Positions 47,829-60,451 of a DNA stretch of 64,000 bases are shown one piece after another. A program made the position numbers and the translations under genes. Source of the stretch: Jacaranda mimosifolia (taxonomy: Eukaryota; Streptophyta; Magnoliopsida; Lamiales; Bignoniaceae); the NCBI GenBank assembly GCA_018894105.1, contig CM032128.1, positions 26,745,299-26,809,298 on the forward strand, given 5' to 3'. Below the pieces are notes generated by a model. The model did no database searches and was not told the DNA's origin. It saw only the letters and a list, made by a program, of their open reading frames with translations. Numbering within the stretch: position 1 is the first letter of the stretch; each line of letters opens with the position of its first letter.

Positions 47829-49266
47829 GGGTGAATTACATGCTGACCCCTCAAGGTTGGCCTAATTAACAAAAACCTCATTATTTTAAAAACTACATTT
47901 ACTCCTCCGAACTTTGAAACTAAAATGCAATGCTGACGGAAAGTGTCAAATAACCAAAATGCCTTTCCATTAAAAACTAAAAAAAGAAAGAAAAAATAAA
48001 AAAATGATAGAAAAAGATAAAAATATCATTGAACCTATTTGTAATATTTTTGATCTATGAGGGTTTGTTTGATATATTTTTATCACTTTCAATTTTTTAA
48101 AAATTTAAATTTATAACCATAGATAATATATTTCTATTAATTTTAAGTTACATATTTAATAATGATAAAATAGTAAACATGTATAAAATAGTTTATTATA
48201 TTTTAGCAATAAATAAATAAAATAAATAAAAATAAAAAATTTAAATTTAAATCATTATCTTACTATAATAAAATGTGCATATATACAAATATATATAAAT
48301 ATACAATAAATATATACACATATATATATAATATACAACACCCACCAATCCTCACTCTCACCTCTACCCGCACCCTTACCCCGGAATGCTGCCTGGCCAT
48401 GGCTAGTCGCTCATTGCCATGGCCAGGGGTCGGTAATTGCCTGGCTATGGTCAGCAGCCGGCTACTCACTTGTCCATGGCTAGCAATTGATTGCCCACTG
48501 TTATAGCCATCCATTGGCCAGGCCAGCTATGCGACCAGTAGACATGGCCAAGCCAACAAGGGCTGGGTGGGGTGAGGTGGGTGGGTGGTTGGGTGGTTGG
48601 GTCTTTTTATTCTTCTTTAATAAACTTTTAAGAATAAATTTTAATAAATTCTTTACTTAATTATCTTTTTGTTTTAAATTTTATTTATTTATTTTATGAT
48701 CAATAAATAAATTTAATTAATTATTTTAAATGTTTGTTATTTAATATTACTAAGTATTTGTTAATTATATGTTTTATTTCTAAAAAATATTAATTAAAAA
48801 TAATTTTAAAGAATAAATTTTTAATAAATTATTTGCTTATCCTTATTTAAAATTTTTTATTTTAATCAATAAATATATTTAATTAATTATTTGAAATATT
48901 TTTTATTTAATATTATTAAGTATGCACTTTAAAATGCTAATTAACTAAGTATGTTTTAGTCTTAGAAGAATATTAATTATGAATAAGCCCCTAAAAATTT
49001 GAAATCTAACAATACCATCCCTGATGGTATTTTCATCCACGAAAAAGGGTCAAACTTGGTCTAAAATGAGGTCAGATACAATAAAGGAATTTTCAGAATT
49101 TCACCTATATTTTTAATGGCGCCAAGTCAAAACCCTAACGGCAACTAATGGAAGAGATTAAATGTTGGATGGCAACAAAAGTTAGGAAGGATAAATGTAA
49201 TTTTCAAAATAATAAGAATTTTTTGTAATTAGGCCAAACCTTAGGGGACTGGATGTAATTGACCTG
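47829..49266. mobile_element. Inverted-repeat element of about 1.4 kb nested in the MULE
   Basis: The left end GGTGAATTACATGCTGACCCC and right end (reverse complement GGTCAATTACATCCAGTCCC) are inverted copies that stay similar for about 80 bp (GGCCTAATTAACAAAAACC opposite GGCCTAATTACAAAAAATT). Flanks share ATTTTTAA (47821-47828 and 49267-49274), an 8-bp duplication that may extend to nine with one mismatch. This suggests a second, unrelated Mutator-like element. The interior is AT-rich apart from the GC island at 48345-48600. Confidence 0.7.
48345..48600. repeat. GC-rich island with degenerate GGCCATGGC repeats
   Basis: Within very AT-rich DNA, the motif GCCATGGCTAG/GCCATGGCCAG recurs at least seven times at irregular spacing. 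It is followed by GGGTGGTTGGGTGGTTGGG at 48575-48600. The motif is palindromic (CCATGG), so open frames appear on both strands. No protein family is recognised. Confidence 0.6.
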
Positions 49267-49331
49267 ATTTTTAAAATTTTGATTCTTAGGAATCTAAGAT
49301 TCTCATATGATTACATGACCCCAACTGTTTG

Positions 49332-52063
49332 TGTGACACCCCACTCTGGGTAACCCAAAGCTGAGATATCAAAACGTTCCATTTAATAATTCTGAACCAA
49401 AAATTACAATTCAATAGGCCCATAATCAGACATTTCATGCTCATCAGAAATAGCAGCGGATTCAAACTTAAACAAACCTGTAATATACAACACATAACTA
49501 AATGCATGCCACCAAATTTCCAATTCAACTTAACAAAACAGCGGAATTACAACCTTACCAAACTCGATAATCTATAAAACGAAGGCTAAGATTCATGTTC
49601 TTATATAACGAAATATTTACAACCTTTAAGTCATCCATATCATCATAACGTATCATAGATCTCAAATCCATACTTAGCAATCAGACGACTTCCATATATA
49701 CATTCAACATCTGATCTATTACAAAACATACTCTTATCCAGCATAGAGTCCAAATCCCTTGCTTAGTCTCTGTCTGAGAGAATCAAAATAAACGGGGGGT
49801 TAAGTCCAAAGGACTTAGTGAGGGATAACTGTAAGCATAACAGAAGGAATCTATTGAGGGAGAATCAACTCAACAGACTGTAAATCAACAGTCAGGTAAA
49901 ACAGATCAGAATATGGTCAGACAATCGATCAGGCAGACAGTCAATCAGTCGCATTCAGTCATTCAGTCAAGCATGCAATCAGTCTGGAAACAATCAAAAT
50001 CAATCAATAAACAGATCAGATCAATCAAATCAATCTAACAGATCATATCATAACAATCATATCAGTCCCTTAACAACTCGTCTCGCTTTACAGCTGGGAA
50101 CAATATATCAGCACGTCCCGAGCTTAACAGCTGGGAACAACATATCAGATCGGTAATAGATAACAGACAGTCGGATATCAGATCAACAGATAACAGTACG
50201 TTCGAATAACAGATGTCAATCGAAGGATAACAGTAGATGCCCAAGAATAGCCTTAGCACATCGCTCATACCTAGGAATAACCCTAGCATATGGCTGACAA
50301 ACTGAATACCCAGGGAATAGCCCCTAGCGTATTGGACTTACAGAACAAATACCCAGGGAATAGCCCCTAGCGTATCAAATGTACAGACAATTCAGAACAG
50401 TATAGAAGTGACGACAGGGCAAACAGTAACAGTACTGGACAATACAGATATCAGAACAAACAAAAACAGAATCAGAACAGAAATAACCCGCGCAGGGGTG
50501 TCCGAATCAGATAACAGAATATCAAAGATCTTAACAGATCACAGATTTCAATAACAGTATAGTCAGTTCAGAAACAGTAACCCGCACAGGGGTTTATCAC
50601 AAATATCGATAAATGAAATGAAGTGCCAGATTGGCAGACCCTCACAAGGGTTCAACAATTCATGAATAGCGGTAATCAAAGCAATAACCCAAAGTGGGAG
50701 ACCCTCACCTCCGTAATCTCAGAAGTGCTATCACAGTCAGCAGCCTATTGGTCCGCAGGACCCACTTCGTTGTTACCTATCCAAAAAGTAATATTTATAA
50801 TCAAAATCCATACTTAATTCTATTAATCACAATTATACCATTAACGATCCAGAATCACTAATTTATCAATTAATACAGTATCTCATTCCTATTTCAAGGT
50901 CATGAACATAATCCTTACATAATAAATTCCTAATCAAATGCCATTTAATCTTATAATACAATCCTTAATACTATAATAAGTCCAAGTTGGTACTATGCAT
51001 GAGTCTAGGTCCACTAAATTCATATTCCACAGCATGGGAAACCAACACATATATATATATATATAACACATCTCAACATCCTCAAATTCTATTCTTGGCA
51101 TGGATACAACTCAATAAGGAAAATATACATATGCATGCACATATATATATATATATAACAACTCTCCAATTCTCTACCACAACTACACAACGAGACCTCG
51201 GTCTCACGAACCAACCACGCCACTGCGTTCGCCACGTCAAGAAGAAGAAACTGCCCTGAGGTCGTCGGAGCGCCGCAGTCCGCCACTGCCGGAAAAATCC
51301 CCAACTTAGCAGTATTGCTCCTCTCGATCTCCTGAGTCCAAATATGTTATTAGTTTTCTGTTTTGAGTTTCGAGGCTGCCGGAAAACTCGATTTTCAGTC
51401 CAAAAACCAACTTTCTTCTCAACTCCTATCATCGATTTTCTCTCTACTTCCACCGAGCCTCAGCCACATGCAACCACCCAGAACTCTTCCTCACACCTAG
51501 AACTTCCAAAACCACCCCTCAAACACCTAAACCACAGCCAGAAAAGTGAAAACCCATCACCACCCAAAAATCAGTCTCCCTCCGCCGGAAAAACTCCGCC
51601 GTCCGATGAGCTGCATGTTGGAGGAAATGGAAACAATGTTGGTGGGGGAAGAGATTGGTGGGGTTAGATTGGGGTTTAGGTCGCCGGAGATAGGGTCACA
51701 GTGGTGGTTGACTCTCGATTGAAGAAAAGGAAAGAAAATGGAATGGTGAAGAAGAAAGAAGAAAAAATGAGAAGAAGGAAGAAAAGAGGAAAAGAAGAAA
51801 GCTGCTAAATTTCCAAAATCTAATTTTTTTCATTTTTCAATTAAGTCCCTGAATATGTGAGACTCCTCAATTGAATCCCAAGCCCCTAAGTCAAGAAAAT
51901 GTGTCAATTGAATCCTTAAAAATTGCAATTCTCACCCCCAAACTTCTAATTTCCTTGCAATTATGTCATTTTATTATTAATTCTGAGCCCTAAAATCCGA
52001 TTAACCAAAATCTTAATTTCTAAATCCCAATTTTCTGAAATACTGAATTTTAGGAGTGTTACA
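49332..52063 (-). mobile_element. Solo LTR (gypsy type), 2732 bp, with perfect 5-bp TSD
   Basis: On the minus strand it starts TGTAACACTCCTAAAATTC (52063) and ends AGTGGGGTGTCACA (49332). It is flanked by GTTTG at 49327-49331 and 52064-52068, a perfect target duplication. Length and landmarks match the solo LTR at 3150-5885, including CCC(T)GTGAGGGTT-type words and the CTAGGGATA(C/T)TCC minisatellite, here inverted at 50230-50400. The first 600 bp (51300-51800) contain a plus-strand open stretch and a GAAGAAAG-rich run that I regard as non-coding LTR sequence. Confidence 0.88.
50230..50400 (-). repeat. Minisatellite units inside the inverted solo LTR
   Basis: Four diverged units built around CCTAGGAATAACCCTAGCAT and CCAGGGAATAGCCCCTAGCG, the reverse complement of the CTAGGG-ATACTCCTAGG core at 4990-5240. 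Period is about 47-55 bp and copy number is lower than in the 3150 LTR. Confidence 0.65.
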
Positions 52064-53012
52064 GTTTGGTTTTTAATAGTTGATTGATGTCCAATTGCAT
52101 TTTTTAAAACACACGAAGTTAGTTTGACCCTTTTTAGTATTTTATTCTGACATAGAAAATGTAGCTGTCCAAACTGAAGGAGAAACTAAGAAGAAAAGAA
52201 TAAGAATACTGCAAATTGCAGATGTATTGTCAAGTATTAGATCAAGGAAAAAAGTGTGAAGACCTTAAAGATAGGATAACAAAGATGTTGTATTGGAATG
52301 AACAAAGTTTATTGTTTTTTTTTTTCCTTATTTTGGTTGTAGCCTTTTTCTTTGTCCATCCTACTGTTATTATCGTTGATTGGTATTGGTGAATAGCATA
52401 TATTGAGTTGGTTTTTGCTTCAACTTTTGATTGTTGGTAGTGGTGTATATTACAAGCCTAGCTTTTGCTTTTTGGTTGATTGTTGGAAAATGATTGTTGG
52501 GTATAGGAGCATTCATTGATGCACTTGTAATTTATTTTTGTATCTACACCATAATATCTATTAAAAGGTTATATATAAAATGGTCTATGTTATCCTTCTA
52601 ATGTCTGTTTTTCTCTATTTTATTTTCAAAGAGAAGATGTATATTAATTATTATAATATACTATAAAATCTAACCTAGATTTGTAATGGATTTTTAGCGG
52701 ATTAAATACATTAATAAAAGTTAAAAATAATAATGTGCACTCAATTTGAGGGGTTTGAATATATCAATTCCTTTTAGCTAGGGTGGTTGCATGGCCTCTG
52801 TCTTTTAAAAAGGGCATTCTAGATAATTTATACCCAAATTTGCATCTCCTAGTTGCATTCTCAGTGCATGTTCGCCATTAGAAAGTATTAAGCTCAATTT
52901 CAAAAAACAAGAGGCACTTACCATACTTTATTTATTTATTTTTTTTAACAACAAGGGGTTATGACAATTTCAATTTTCATAGGGGCATAACGTGCATATC
53001 CCCATTTGAAAA

Positions 53013-53415
53013 TTAGTTTGACATACGTATAGTTTTAGAAATATATAATTGCCATATTTATATTAAGCTCTCTAAAAATACATGCTCTCTTCTAGGTACT
53101 CAAAACAAATCTAAGAAAATTATTAACTATATATGCATTCGGATTCAATTTTAGCATATTTCTTTATCAAGGCGATTGGAAGAAGAGGATCCATGTAAGT
53201 TGTGTGATTGTGGTATTAGGCTTTAGTTAAAGTTAATTAAGTGGATCAATTGAGCATTTTTCTAGACCTTATATGGGTGTATTGCAATAATTTAAATACT
53301 CTATTTCAATTGAAACTTACAGAAAAATATAATTACGAAGATATGAGTTGCTAAAGAAATCCTACGGCACTAATTGAGCACGGCATATCATGATAAAATC
53401 ACTTTTTCGATTATA
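53013..53415. other. Sequence between the MULE and duplication copy B
   Basis: About 400 bp of AT-rich, single-copy-looking DNA. No gene, transposon end or repeat was recognised. Confidence 0.4.
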
Positions 53416-56400
53416 AGGAAAGTTGATAGAATTTCTTCTTCTACTTACTTGTTCTTTAATGCTCATGAATAATTTTAAGGTTGTATTTGGATAGGTGGAT
53501 TTTGATTTGAAGGAATGATTTACAAGTAATGATTTCAAATTACTCTAATATTAATTAGGTGAATTTTGAAATTTATCATAAAAATGGGAAAAATATAGTA
53601 GAGATTTCATCCATTATATCTCTACGTACATTATATATACATACATGGTAATTATACACACGTGCATGCTCAATGAGTTTTAAACTCTTAGATTATAAAT
53701 CCTCTAAATATCCAAACACAATTAATCTAAAATAATGTAATTTTTTTCCTAAATTTTAGTATTACACTTTAAGGTAAATAGGCAGACACCCTCAGCCTGT
53801 ATATAGGATTATTTGCAGTTTGCCCTCCAATCATTATAAGTGTAAAGAATAATTATCCAATCTTTGTTACATGTGCTCAAAACACCTCATGCTTCGAGTT
53901 TCTAGTAAAATATTTTGGAGATGTTGCATTTTGCTCTCTAATATTTTTAAAAAATTTGTGTTGAGCCATCTAAAATAATTTAAATTGTTTTATTTAGATT
54001 TAAATCCTTATTTTTGTGGAATAAAGTGAAATATTTTGTAAAAAATTTGTGCAAGAAAATATACCTAAAGAAGTTGTATCAAATAGTGTACTTCAAATTA
54101 ATTTTCAGGATATTGTGACAAATTATGGGCCAAATGAACTACATGATAAGCCATATATAATTGGAAATATGCGGATGTTTACTTGGGAAGAAAAATATGG
54201 TTTCAAAAAAATCATTTTTCTAGAAAGAGTTATGTTCACATTACTAAAGCCTGTTAGCATAATGCTTTCCTATGGTGGATTTTGGAAATGTCTAAGGTCC
54301 ACTTGATTTTTGATCAATTTTAGTCATTCTTTTTATTTTGATTCTTGGTTAATGATTAGTCTAGGAGTCCTATATGATTTTTCTTGATATTTTCTAGTTA
54401 GACTTACTGGGTTTTTTTTTTTTATTTCTAAGTCATGATAAATGTATTCTACATTTAATACATAGCATTAGAAATCATCCTACATTTCTACAGTTGTTCC
54501 AAGTCTTGTCTAAGAAGACAACAATTTTAATCATGGGAACACATTATTTTGAAGAGTATCATCAAATTTTGAGCCTTTGGCTTGTGTTTAGAAAAAGAAT
54601 ACTCTTATTCTTACTGTAATTCTTAGGTAAATTTCGAGAGTGGTAAGTATTACCACTTTTGAGTCATGCCTTATAGTTCTTCCTATGTCTCCATACCTTT
54701 TAGTGCCACCTTATTTTTACATCAATATTTATTAGTTCTCTACAATTCATTTATAATAACCAATGTTAAGAACTTATAACAAGCACAAAGCTAGTTCATC
54801 CCAGCCAACCTGTGCCCATGCCTGAATTCAATTTGAAATTAATTCCAAACATTCAAGTCAAGCTGCTAAGGGCTAGTGGCATCACCCTCACACTTGTGTG
54901 TATAAAATTTTAGATTCAAACCTGAAGGATTCCTTAATGTCTATGTGTGTGTAAATATTAAAAAATCAAGCTCAATTTAATTGGAATCATATTGAGCTTA
55001 GTTTGAAAATGATCAAACCAACTTTGTGATATATTTAACTACAAGAGAATTCTTATTTATTTGCAAGTAATTATATTCATATATAGGCTCCCAATTTTGG
55101 ATAATTAGCATATATTTATCACTTTGGATTCTCTATTTCATTCTCTATTCCATCTCTTATTCCAATTTACTGCATTTATGCCAAGTGTATCTGATTCTTG
55201 ACCAATTATTTTTATAAGAAAATAATTAATAAACATGTCATATATTTATGAAATGGAATAGGATATGAAATATCAAATGGAATAGAGGATTTAAACCATA
55301 TATTTATGTATAAGAAAGGAGATAACTTATGTATAATACAATAAATACCATAAATTGGACAAAAGTATTGAGTGATTTTCAATGAAATTCACTTGATTTC
55401 CACCCAAACCTTAATTGATACCAATGTTGCATTAAGTCTCCTTTTTTATTGTTGCATCAAAAAAGCAATAACATGAACGAAGTATACCTATAGTTTACAC
55501 ATGCTTGGTATATTTTGAACTTTTATATGCTTCAATTGGTATATGCTTGACTCCTTATCTCTTTGTGTGGCTCACCACTTCTTCTGTTTATTCTATATAT
55601 CAGCTCTTATCTATCCTTAATATTCTTCCTCATCTATATATCTTTTCCATCTTCGCTTCCATTGTTCCAACTTAAGTATTTTATGCCTACAACTCTCACT
55701 AATTTATTTGATCCTTATAATTAGACATGTCATCTCAAATACACATTTAATCTATGAGTCCACGATAATAGAAAACACATATATCTGCACGTATATAGTA
55801 CTTTCTTAGATATATCCATATGAAAATGCCACCTATGATTTTAAATAATAAATAAACAAATTAACTTAAATTAATAAATATATTGGTAGTCCAAATACAA
55901 CCGACCCTACTTATCGTTTATGCTTTGTCAATTTCAATATAAACGTATTCTTGTTGTGTTTTAGGACCACTGGTTTGGTGGGCTTACTAATTGTCCAAGT
56001 TTGGGCAACATTTGCAGTTGTAATGTCCGAAACCTATGATTTCTAGACTATACCAGTTTCACCTTTCTAATTGTGCTGATCAACTATTAGACTTCTAGCT
56101 AGTTAAATATGGAATGAAAAGTATTTAATTTATAGTATATAAGGATTTATAAATTTTGATTTGAGGTTACAACAAAAGAACCAACCCAACAATACATCAA
56201 CAAATAATGTAGTGAACACCAATCTAATTTCTTTCTTATTCGAGACGAACCCTTAGTAGTACCTCCCAATGGGCAGGCTGAATAGCTCATTTTCACTTAA
56301 CTACGTCCATATATCTCTAAATCTCAATTTATTTTTCAATTCTCACAAGTTGAAATGCATTTTCTCATCACAAAGACTGATATGATATCCATCTTTTGAA

Positions 56401-58125
56401 TATAGTTGCACATTCGATAGGCTTGTACTCTATAGCAGTATGACCTCCTTCCTTCATAGTAGCAAATGTCATATTGTTGGCATAAATCCTGGTAAACCTG
56501 CAAATCCAAAAGTCAAACTCCATAAGATCTCAAATCTTTACCAAAGTAATAAAAAAGAAATGTTGCTTGATTTGGAACTTACCCTGCAACTTGTTATTGG
56601 ACAACCCATTGTCTCCACTCATCTATAATGGGATAGTTCAACCATTTAATCCTTGCAAGACTTGCAAGGTAAGGGATTAACATGTCATGATCACTACTGT
56701 ATATACACACAAAGAAACAAAAGTTTCAATTAAATCAAAGCAATGTTATTTAAAATGAATGTATTTGCCTTCCCTATATATATAAGGGATCTATGGCCTT
56801 TAGCACTGAGATTTACATGATACGACCGGCTATCCCCCTATGTAGCAGTGTAAGGCAAACTCGTGTAACACCAAACCCATTTTTGAATACTTTCCTGCAT
56901 TATGTATAGTTATTTTCATTCTGTATTATGCCTTCATAACTATATTGTATTAAAAGCACACCTTTTCAATATGGAGGGCTTCTTGGACACTAGGATCATT
57001 AGCCTAAATTTCAACAAGCTTTTTCCCTTCGGCCTAAGAAAGTAGTCACATATAAGAGCGACAACAATAACATGCACCATCTTTTGTCAAATTTGCTCTC
57101 CAATCAAGTTCTTAAGTTGCTTAGGAAAAAGAGAATAAAATTTTCAAAATGCACATAATGGAAGTATAAATTTAAAATATCTCATTATGTTATTGGAGCC
57201 TTACCCGACACTTTAGTGCGGGAAGTTCTTTGCCGCTGTAGAGCTCTAGGTTTATCTCTTCAACAGATCTTCCTTCTCTAGAATTGGGATCACATGTATG
57301 TTATAAAATTTTTGCTTTCTCTAAATTGTCAACTATCTAATGGCAATGATAGTCCAATTGCAAAGAGATTTCATTGAATAGTTTATAGAAAAAAGAACAC
57401 AAGAGTCAATTTCTTACCTAATGAAAAGTACGAACATCTTGCAAACACAAGACATTATTTGGATCTACATTTTTATACTTCCCTCTACAATTTTTGTTCA
57501 ATGACTGGTGAACAAAAGGGACAAGAAAGAGTTGAAACTTCAACATAGGCAGTTTTCAGTAATATGATAGTTTTATATATTTAACCTTGTAGAGTTCATC
57601 AGGGATAAGTCACATTCCATGAGCAAATGGTATCTTATAGTTATCCTCATCAAGAAATGCCATTGCATTGCCAAGCAAGTAGCCCTAGAACCAAAGTATT
57701 CAAAATCTCAGTAATCAGATAATTTATAACAAGCTTAAGAGGTCAATATCACTTGACAATCGATAATCCTTATCTCAACAAATTATTATTTAGTATTCCA
57801 TTTACTTTTTCAACCACACCAAATTAAGGACTTGTTTTGCTTAAAATACCATATCTGAAATGTTTTACGAAAAAAATGGAAGTAAAATATTTTCCTTTGA
57901 GAAAACTATGTTAAATTCATTTGGAGTATCTTTGGATGCTTGGAATTCATGCTATATAATTGAATTAATGTTAACTCCAATTTCATTTTTTGGAGTTCTT
58001 TTTGCTTGTTTTCCTATAACTTTTATTATATATGAAAATATTTACTTGCAAGAAAACACCACATGAAAAAGTGAAAAGTACCTAAAGAGTATCAAGTTTT
58101 GCACTCAAAAATATAATTTGCCACG
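53416..58125. repeat. Segmental duplication copy B (4.7 kb), without the later insertions
   Basis: Aligns in direct orientation with 6066-8811 joined to 16126-16223 and 16682-18630. It carries single GTATT (55945-55949) and single TTT (56040-56042) where copy A has the copia element and the CACTA MITE. It also has one unit of the 171-bp tandem repeat. It shares the MITE at about 53479-53727. Its right part contains exons of the SCPL pseudogene, which continues past the end of homology. Confidence 0.88.
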
Positions 58126-60149
58126 TTATTAACCTTAATATTAATTCATGGCTTGACTCCCATCTCATTCTCTGCATTGCATTGAAGAGTCAAAATATGG
58201 AGAGGTGTCCAATGACAATATACACACTATTTTAAGCTCTCACCACTTGATATTATCTGGGCAATAACCGGTATGGTCATGCCCATATAAGAGTCACCAC
58301 CAATGAAAAATGGGCTCGAAATAAATTCTAGATGATCATTGATCATCCAGCCACTGCAAATATGTTTTGGAATATAAAATTAAGGATGGGCTAAAAAGAT
58401 AGAACTAGTACAACTATATATATATATATCCTTTTTGCTTTCTTTCATTTAATGCTAAAAAGATAGAACTAGTACAATTGTGTGTGTGTGTATATATATA
58501 TATCTTGGTTGCTTTCTTTTATTTAAATACCTACAATTCTCAGCAGCATAGGCAAAAACTAAAAATCTTATTTCTAGTTATTTGTTACAATTAAACATTG
58601 TAATTGCACATGCATGTATATTACGAACATCACATCCCAAGCCCGCCGGCCAATTAGAAGCGAGCATTGTCAAGCTCAATATGCTAAAATTATATTCAAT
58701 GGATACTTATGAGTTCTTTAGCCAAAACTTATATAGTAGTCACTCTTTTCATATTTAGTCATGTGGAATGGAGTATTACAATGAAATACAAAATTAAACA
58801 CCAAACTTTCAGCCCACATATTAAAGAGCCCTTTCTTTGTACTTCCTATTGACAATAAGCATCAAAATGCTAGCTTGATCTTTTATTCTAATTTTTCATT
58901 CTATTTTCGTTCAATATAACACACATCAAGGGTATAAAATACTTTCTTAAGCATGGCCTTTGTGTTATTTATATACTATTTGTGTGTATGTATATCATGA
59001 AATGCAAGATAAAACAACATATTGTTTTATAGTCCTTTCTGATTCTTAGCCATCTCGTCATAAATTATGGGCTATCTAAGTTGGAAGACAATGGTCAAAT
59101 TGCATCATCCATCATAGATTCATATTAGTATCTAATAAATTTTAAAAAATAGACTTTAATTTTGATAATAAGTGAAGTGGAATACCTTTTGAAGAGATTG
59201 ATAGGTTTTGTTCACATGATTGTAAACATGTGGGATGGGAGGCCTTTCGTGTCTTAGGATTGGAAAATCCAGTTCCCACCAGCAAATCGAGAAATAAGAC
59301 GCTTGCTACCTACCAATTCATTGTCATTCTTTAATTTACTCAATTTTTTTGCAGAGAAAAGGAAAAAAACTGAATAATGCTATATTGGTTTTGTTGCCAG
59401 AAATTATTTCCACATTATTTGTTAAAATACGAGTGTATTTTGTATTTCCTAAAATTGATGTCTCAAGCTCAAAAAAAGAAAGAAAGAAAGAAATAAAAAA
59501 GAAGAAGAAGAAAGAATCATTTTTTGTTTTTTTCTCAAAACCTACATCTTATTTCTCAACCTATAATTTTCAAAATCTTTGTCTTATTTTCCAAAACTCT
59601 TCAACTCATTTTCAAGAAAAGCTCTAAAGACACATATAATATTTTTCTAAAATAAACTATCAAATAAATATATCAAACATTGCAGCTCACCAATTGAAGC
59701 ACACATATTTTAAGGTGAAATATTTTAAAAAATACTTCCAACTGAAGGGGAAAAAAATGAAAATGAATCCAAACATAGAAAAGTACTCTCACTTGAGTCC
59801 ATGAATTGGGATTCAAGGTCACTTTTGGCAAGCCCCCATCATAACCTTGCGCAAAATTTACTGGTCCTGCGATCGAGATTCTCATGTTTGCAATTACTAC
59901 TATATAGAGAAGGAAAAAAGGTTGTGATAAATAAGTGCATATAAGTTTATTTGGACACACGATTTGAAGTATAAAGTACACTATCAAGGATTTGGTTTAC
60001 CCATTTCATAAAAGAATCCAGTTAGAACAGGGCATCCAGAGCCTCCTGTCAACTAGAGAACGAGAGGATCTTTCTCAGGATTAGACCCATTTGATTTCAC
60101 AAAATAATAGAACAGCAGCACATTTTCTCCTTCGTCCACTCCAATATAC
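56368..60149 (-). pseudogene. Serine carboxypeptidase-like (SCPL) pseudogene, copy B, nearly all exons
   Basis: The SCPL family hydrolyses peptides or transfers acyl groups from glucose esters with a Ser-Asp-His triad. Minus-strand exons: 60149-60001 ([31 protein letters not shown]), 59866-59793 (GPVNFAQGYDGGLPKVTLNP), about 59302-59175 (LFLDLLVGTGFS), about 58395-58255 (MINDHLEFISSPFFIGGDSY; GDSY holds the nucleophile Ser), about 58200-58134 (ENEMGVKP, INIK), 57684-57586 (NYKIPFAHGM), about 57485-57418 (GKYKNVDPNNVLCLQDV), about 57310-57190, 57040-56960, 56890-56790, about 56700-56587 ([20 protein letters not shown]) and about 56490-56368 ([29 protein letters not shown], stop). Introns keep GT/AG. 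Premature stops: TAG 60053-60055, TGA 58146-58148, TGA 57610-57612, TAG 57418-57420, TAA 56594-56596. The first (signal peptide) exon is missing. Confidence 0.93.
58391..58515. repeat. 64-bp tandem duplication with TA/GT microsatellite
   Basis: CTAAAAAGATAGAACTAGTA occurs at 58391 and again at 58455. Each copy is followed by a (TA)n or (GT)n(TA)n tract and TTGCTTTCTTT. It lies in an SCPL intron. Confidence 0.85.
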
Positions 60150-60451
60150 CTAATGTCAATATTAGAAAGAAGTTTAATTAATTATGCAATAGAACGATCA
60201 GTTGATAAGACAATATAGTGTGTGATAAAGTAACTTAGACACAATCACGTGGTTTGGCTAAATTTATTTAAAATATTTTATAAGCTCCTACATCTTATAA
60301 GTTATTTGAAACTTATAAGATGTTAAATTTAATTTTTAAAATAAGTTGTTGAAGTGTTTGGATAAAAAAAGGATTTTAGAGCTTATAAGATATCAATAAT
60401 GGCAATTTTGTAATTAATATGGTTAAAAATAAATGAGCTTGTTATGATATT
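60150..60451. other. SCPL intron 1 remnant with a strong hairpin
   Basis: AT-rich sequence upstream of the first visible SCPL exon. At 60290-60303 and 60310-60323, ACATCTTATAAGTT and AACTTATAAGATGT form a perfect 14-bp inverted repeat with a 6-base loop. It may be the centre of a small MITE. No first exon was recognised. Confidence 0.5.

Larger units (their letters stand above)
47056..53003. mobile_element. Mutator-like element (MULE), non-autonomous, with nested insertions
   Basis: Left terminus TAGGCTAAATGCGCATTACC and right terminus (reverse complement GGGGATATGCACGTTATGCC) are related inverted repeats. The similarity runs for over 100 bp, with AAGTACCTCGTGTTTTC opposite AAGTGCCTCTTGTTTTT. 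Both sides carry ATTTGAAAA (47047-47055 and 53004-53012), a perfect 9-bp target duplication typical of Mutator. Removing the nested element at 47829-49266 and the solo LTR at 49332-52063 leaves about 1.8 kb. That remainder has no MULE transposase. It includes a short frame at 52155-52258 ending in a basic tail (ETKKKRIRILQIADVLSSI), which could be a captured gene fragment. Confidence 0.8.

Noticed and set aside
51082..51667. Overlapping open frames on both strands, up to 123 residues, including a Pro/Ser-rich one
   Set aside because: They lie in the first part of the solo LTR 49332-52063, a GC-richer stretch also present in relatives (34700-35230). No protein motif was seen.
54049..54306. 85-residue open frame in duplication copy B
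   Set aside because: The paralogous DNA at about 6715-6975 has an insertion and stops, no family is recognised, and there is no codon-level conservation to suggest selection.
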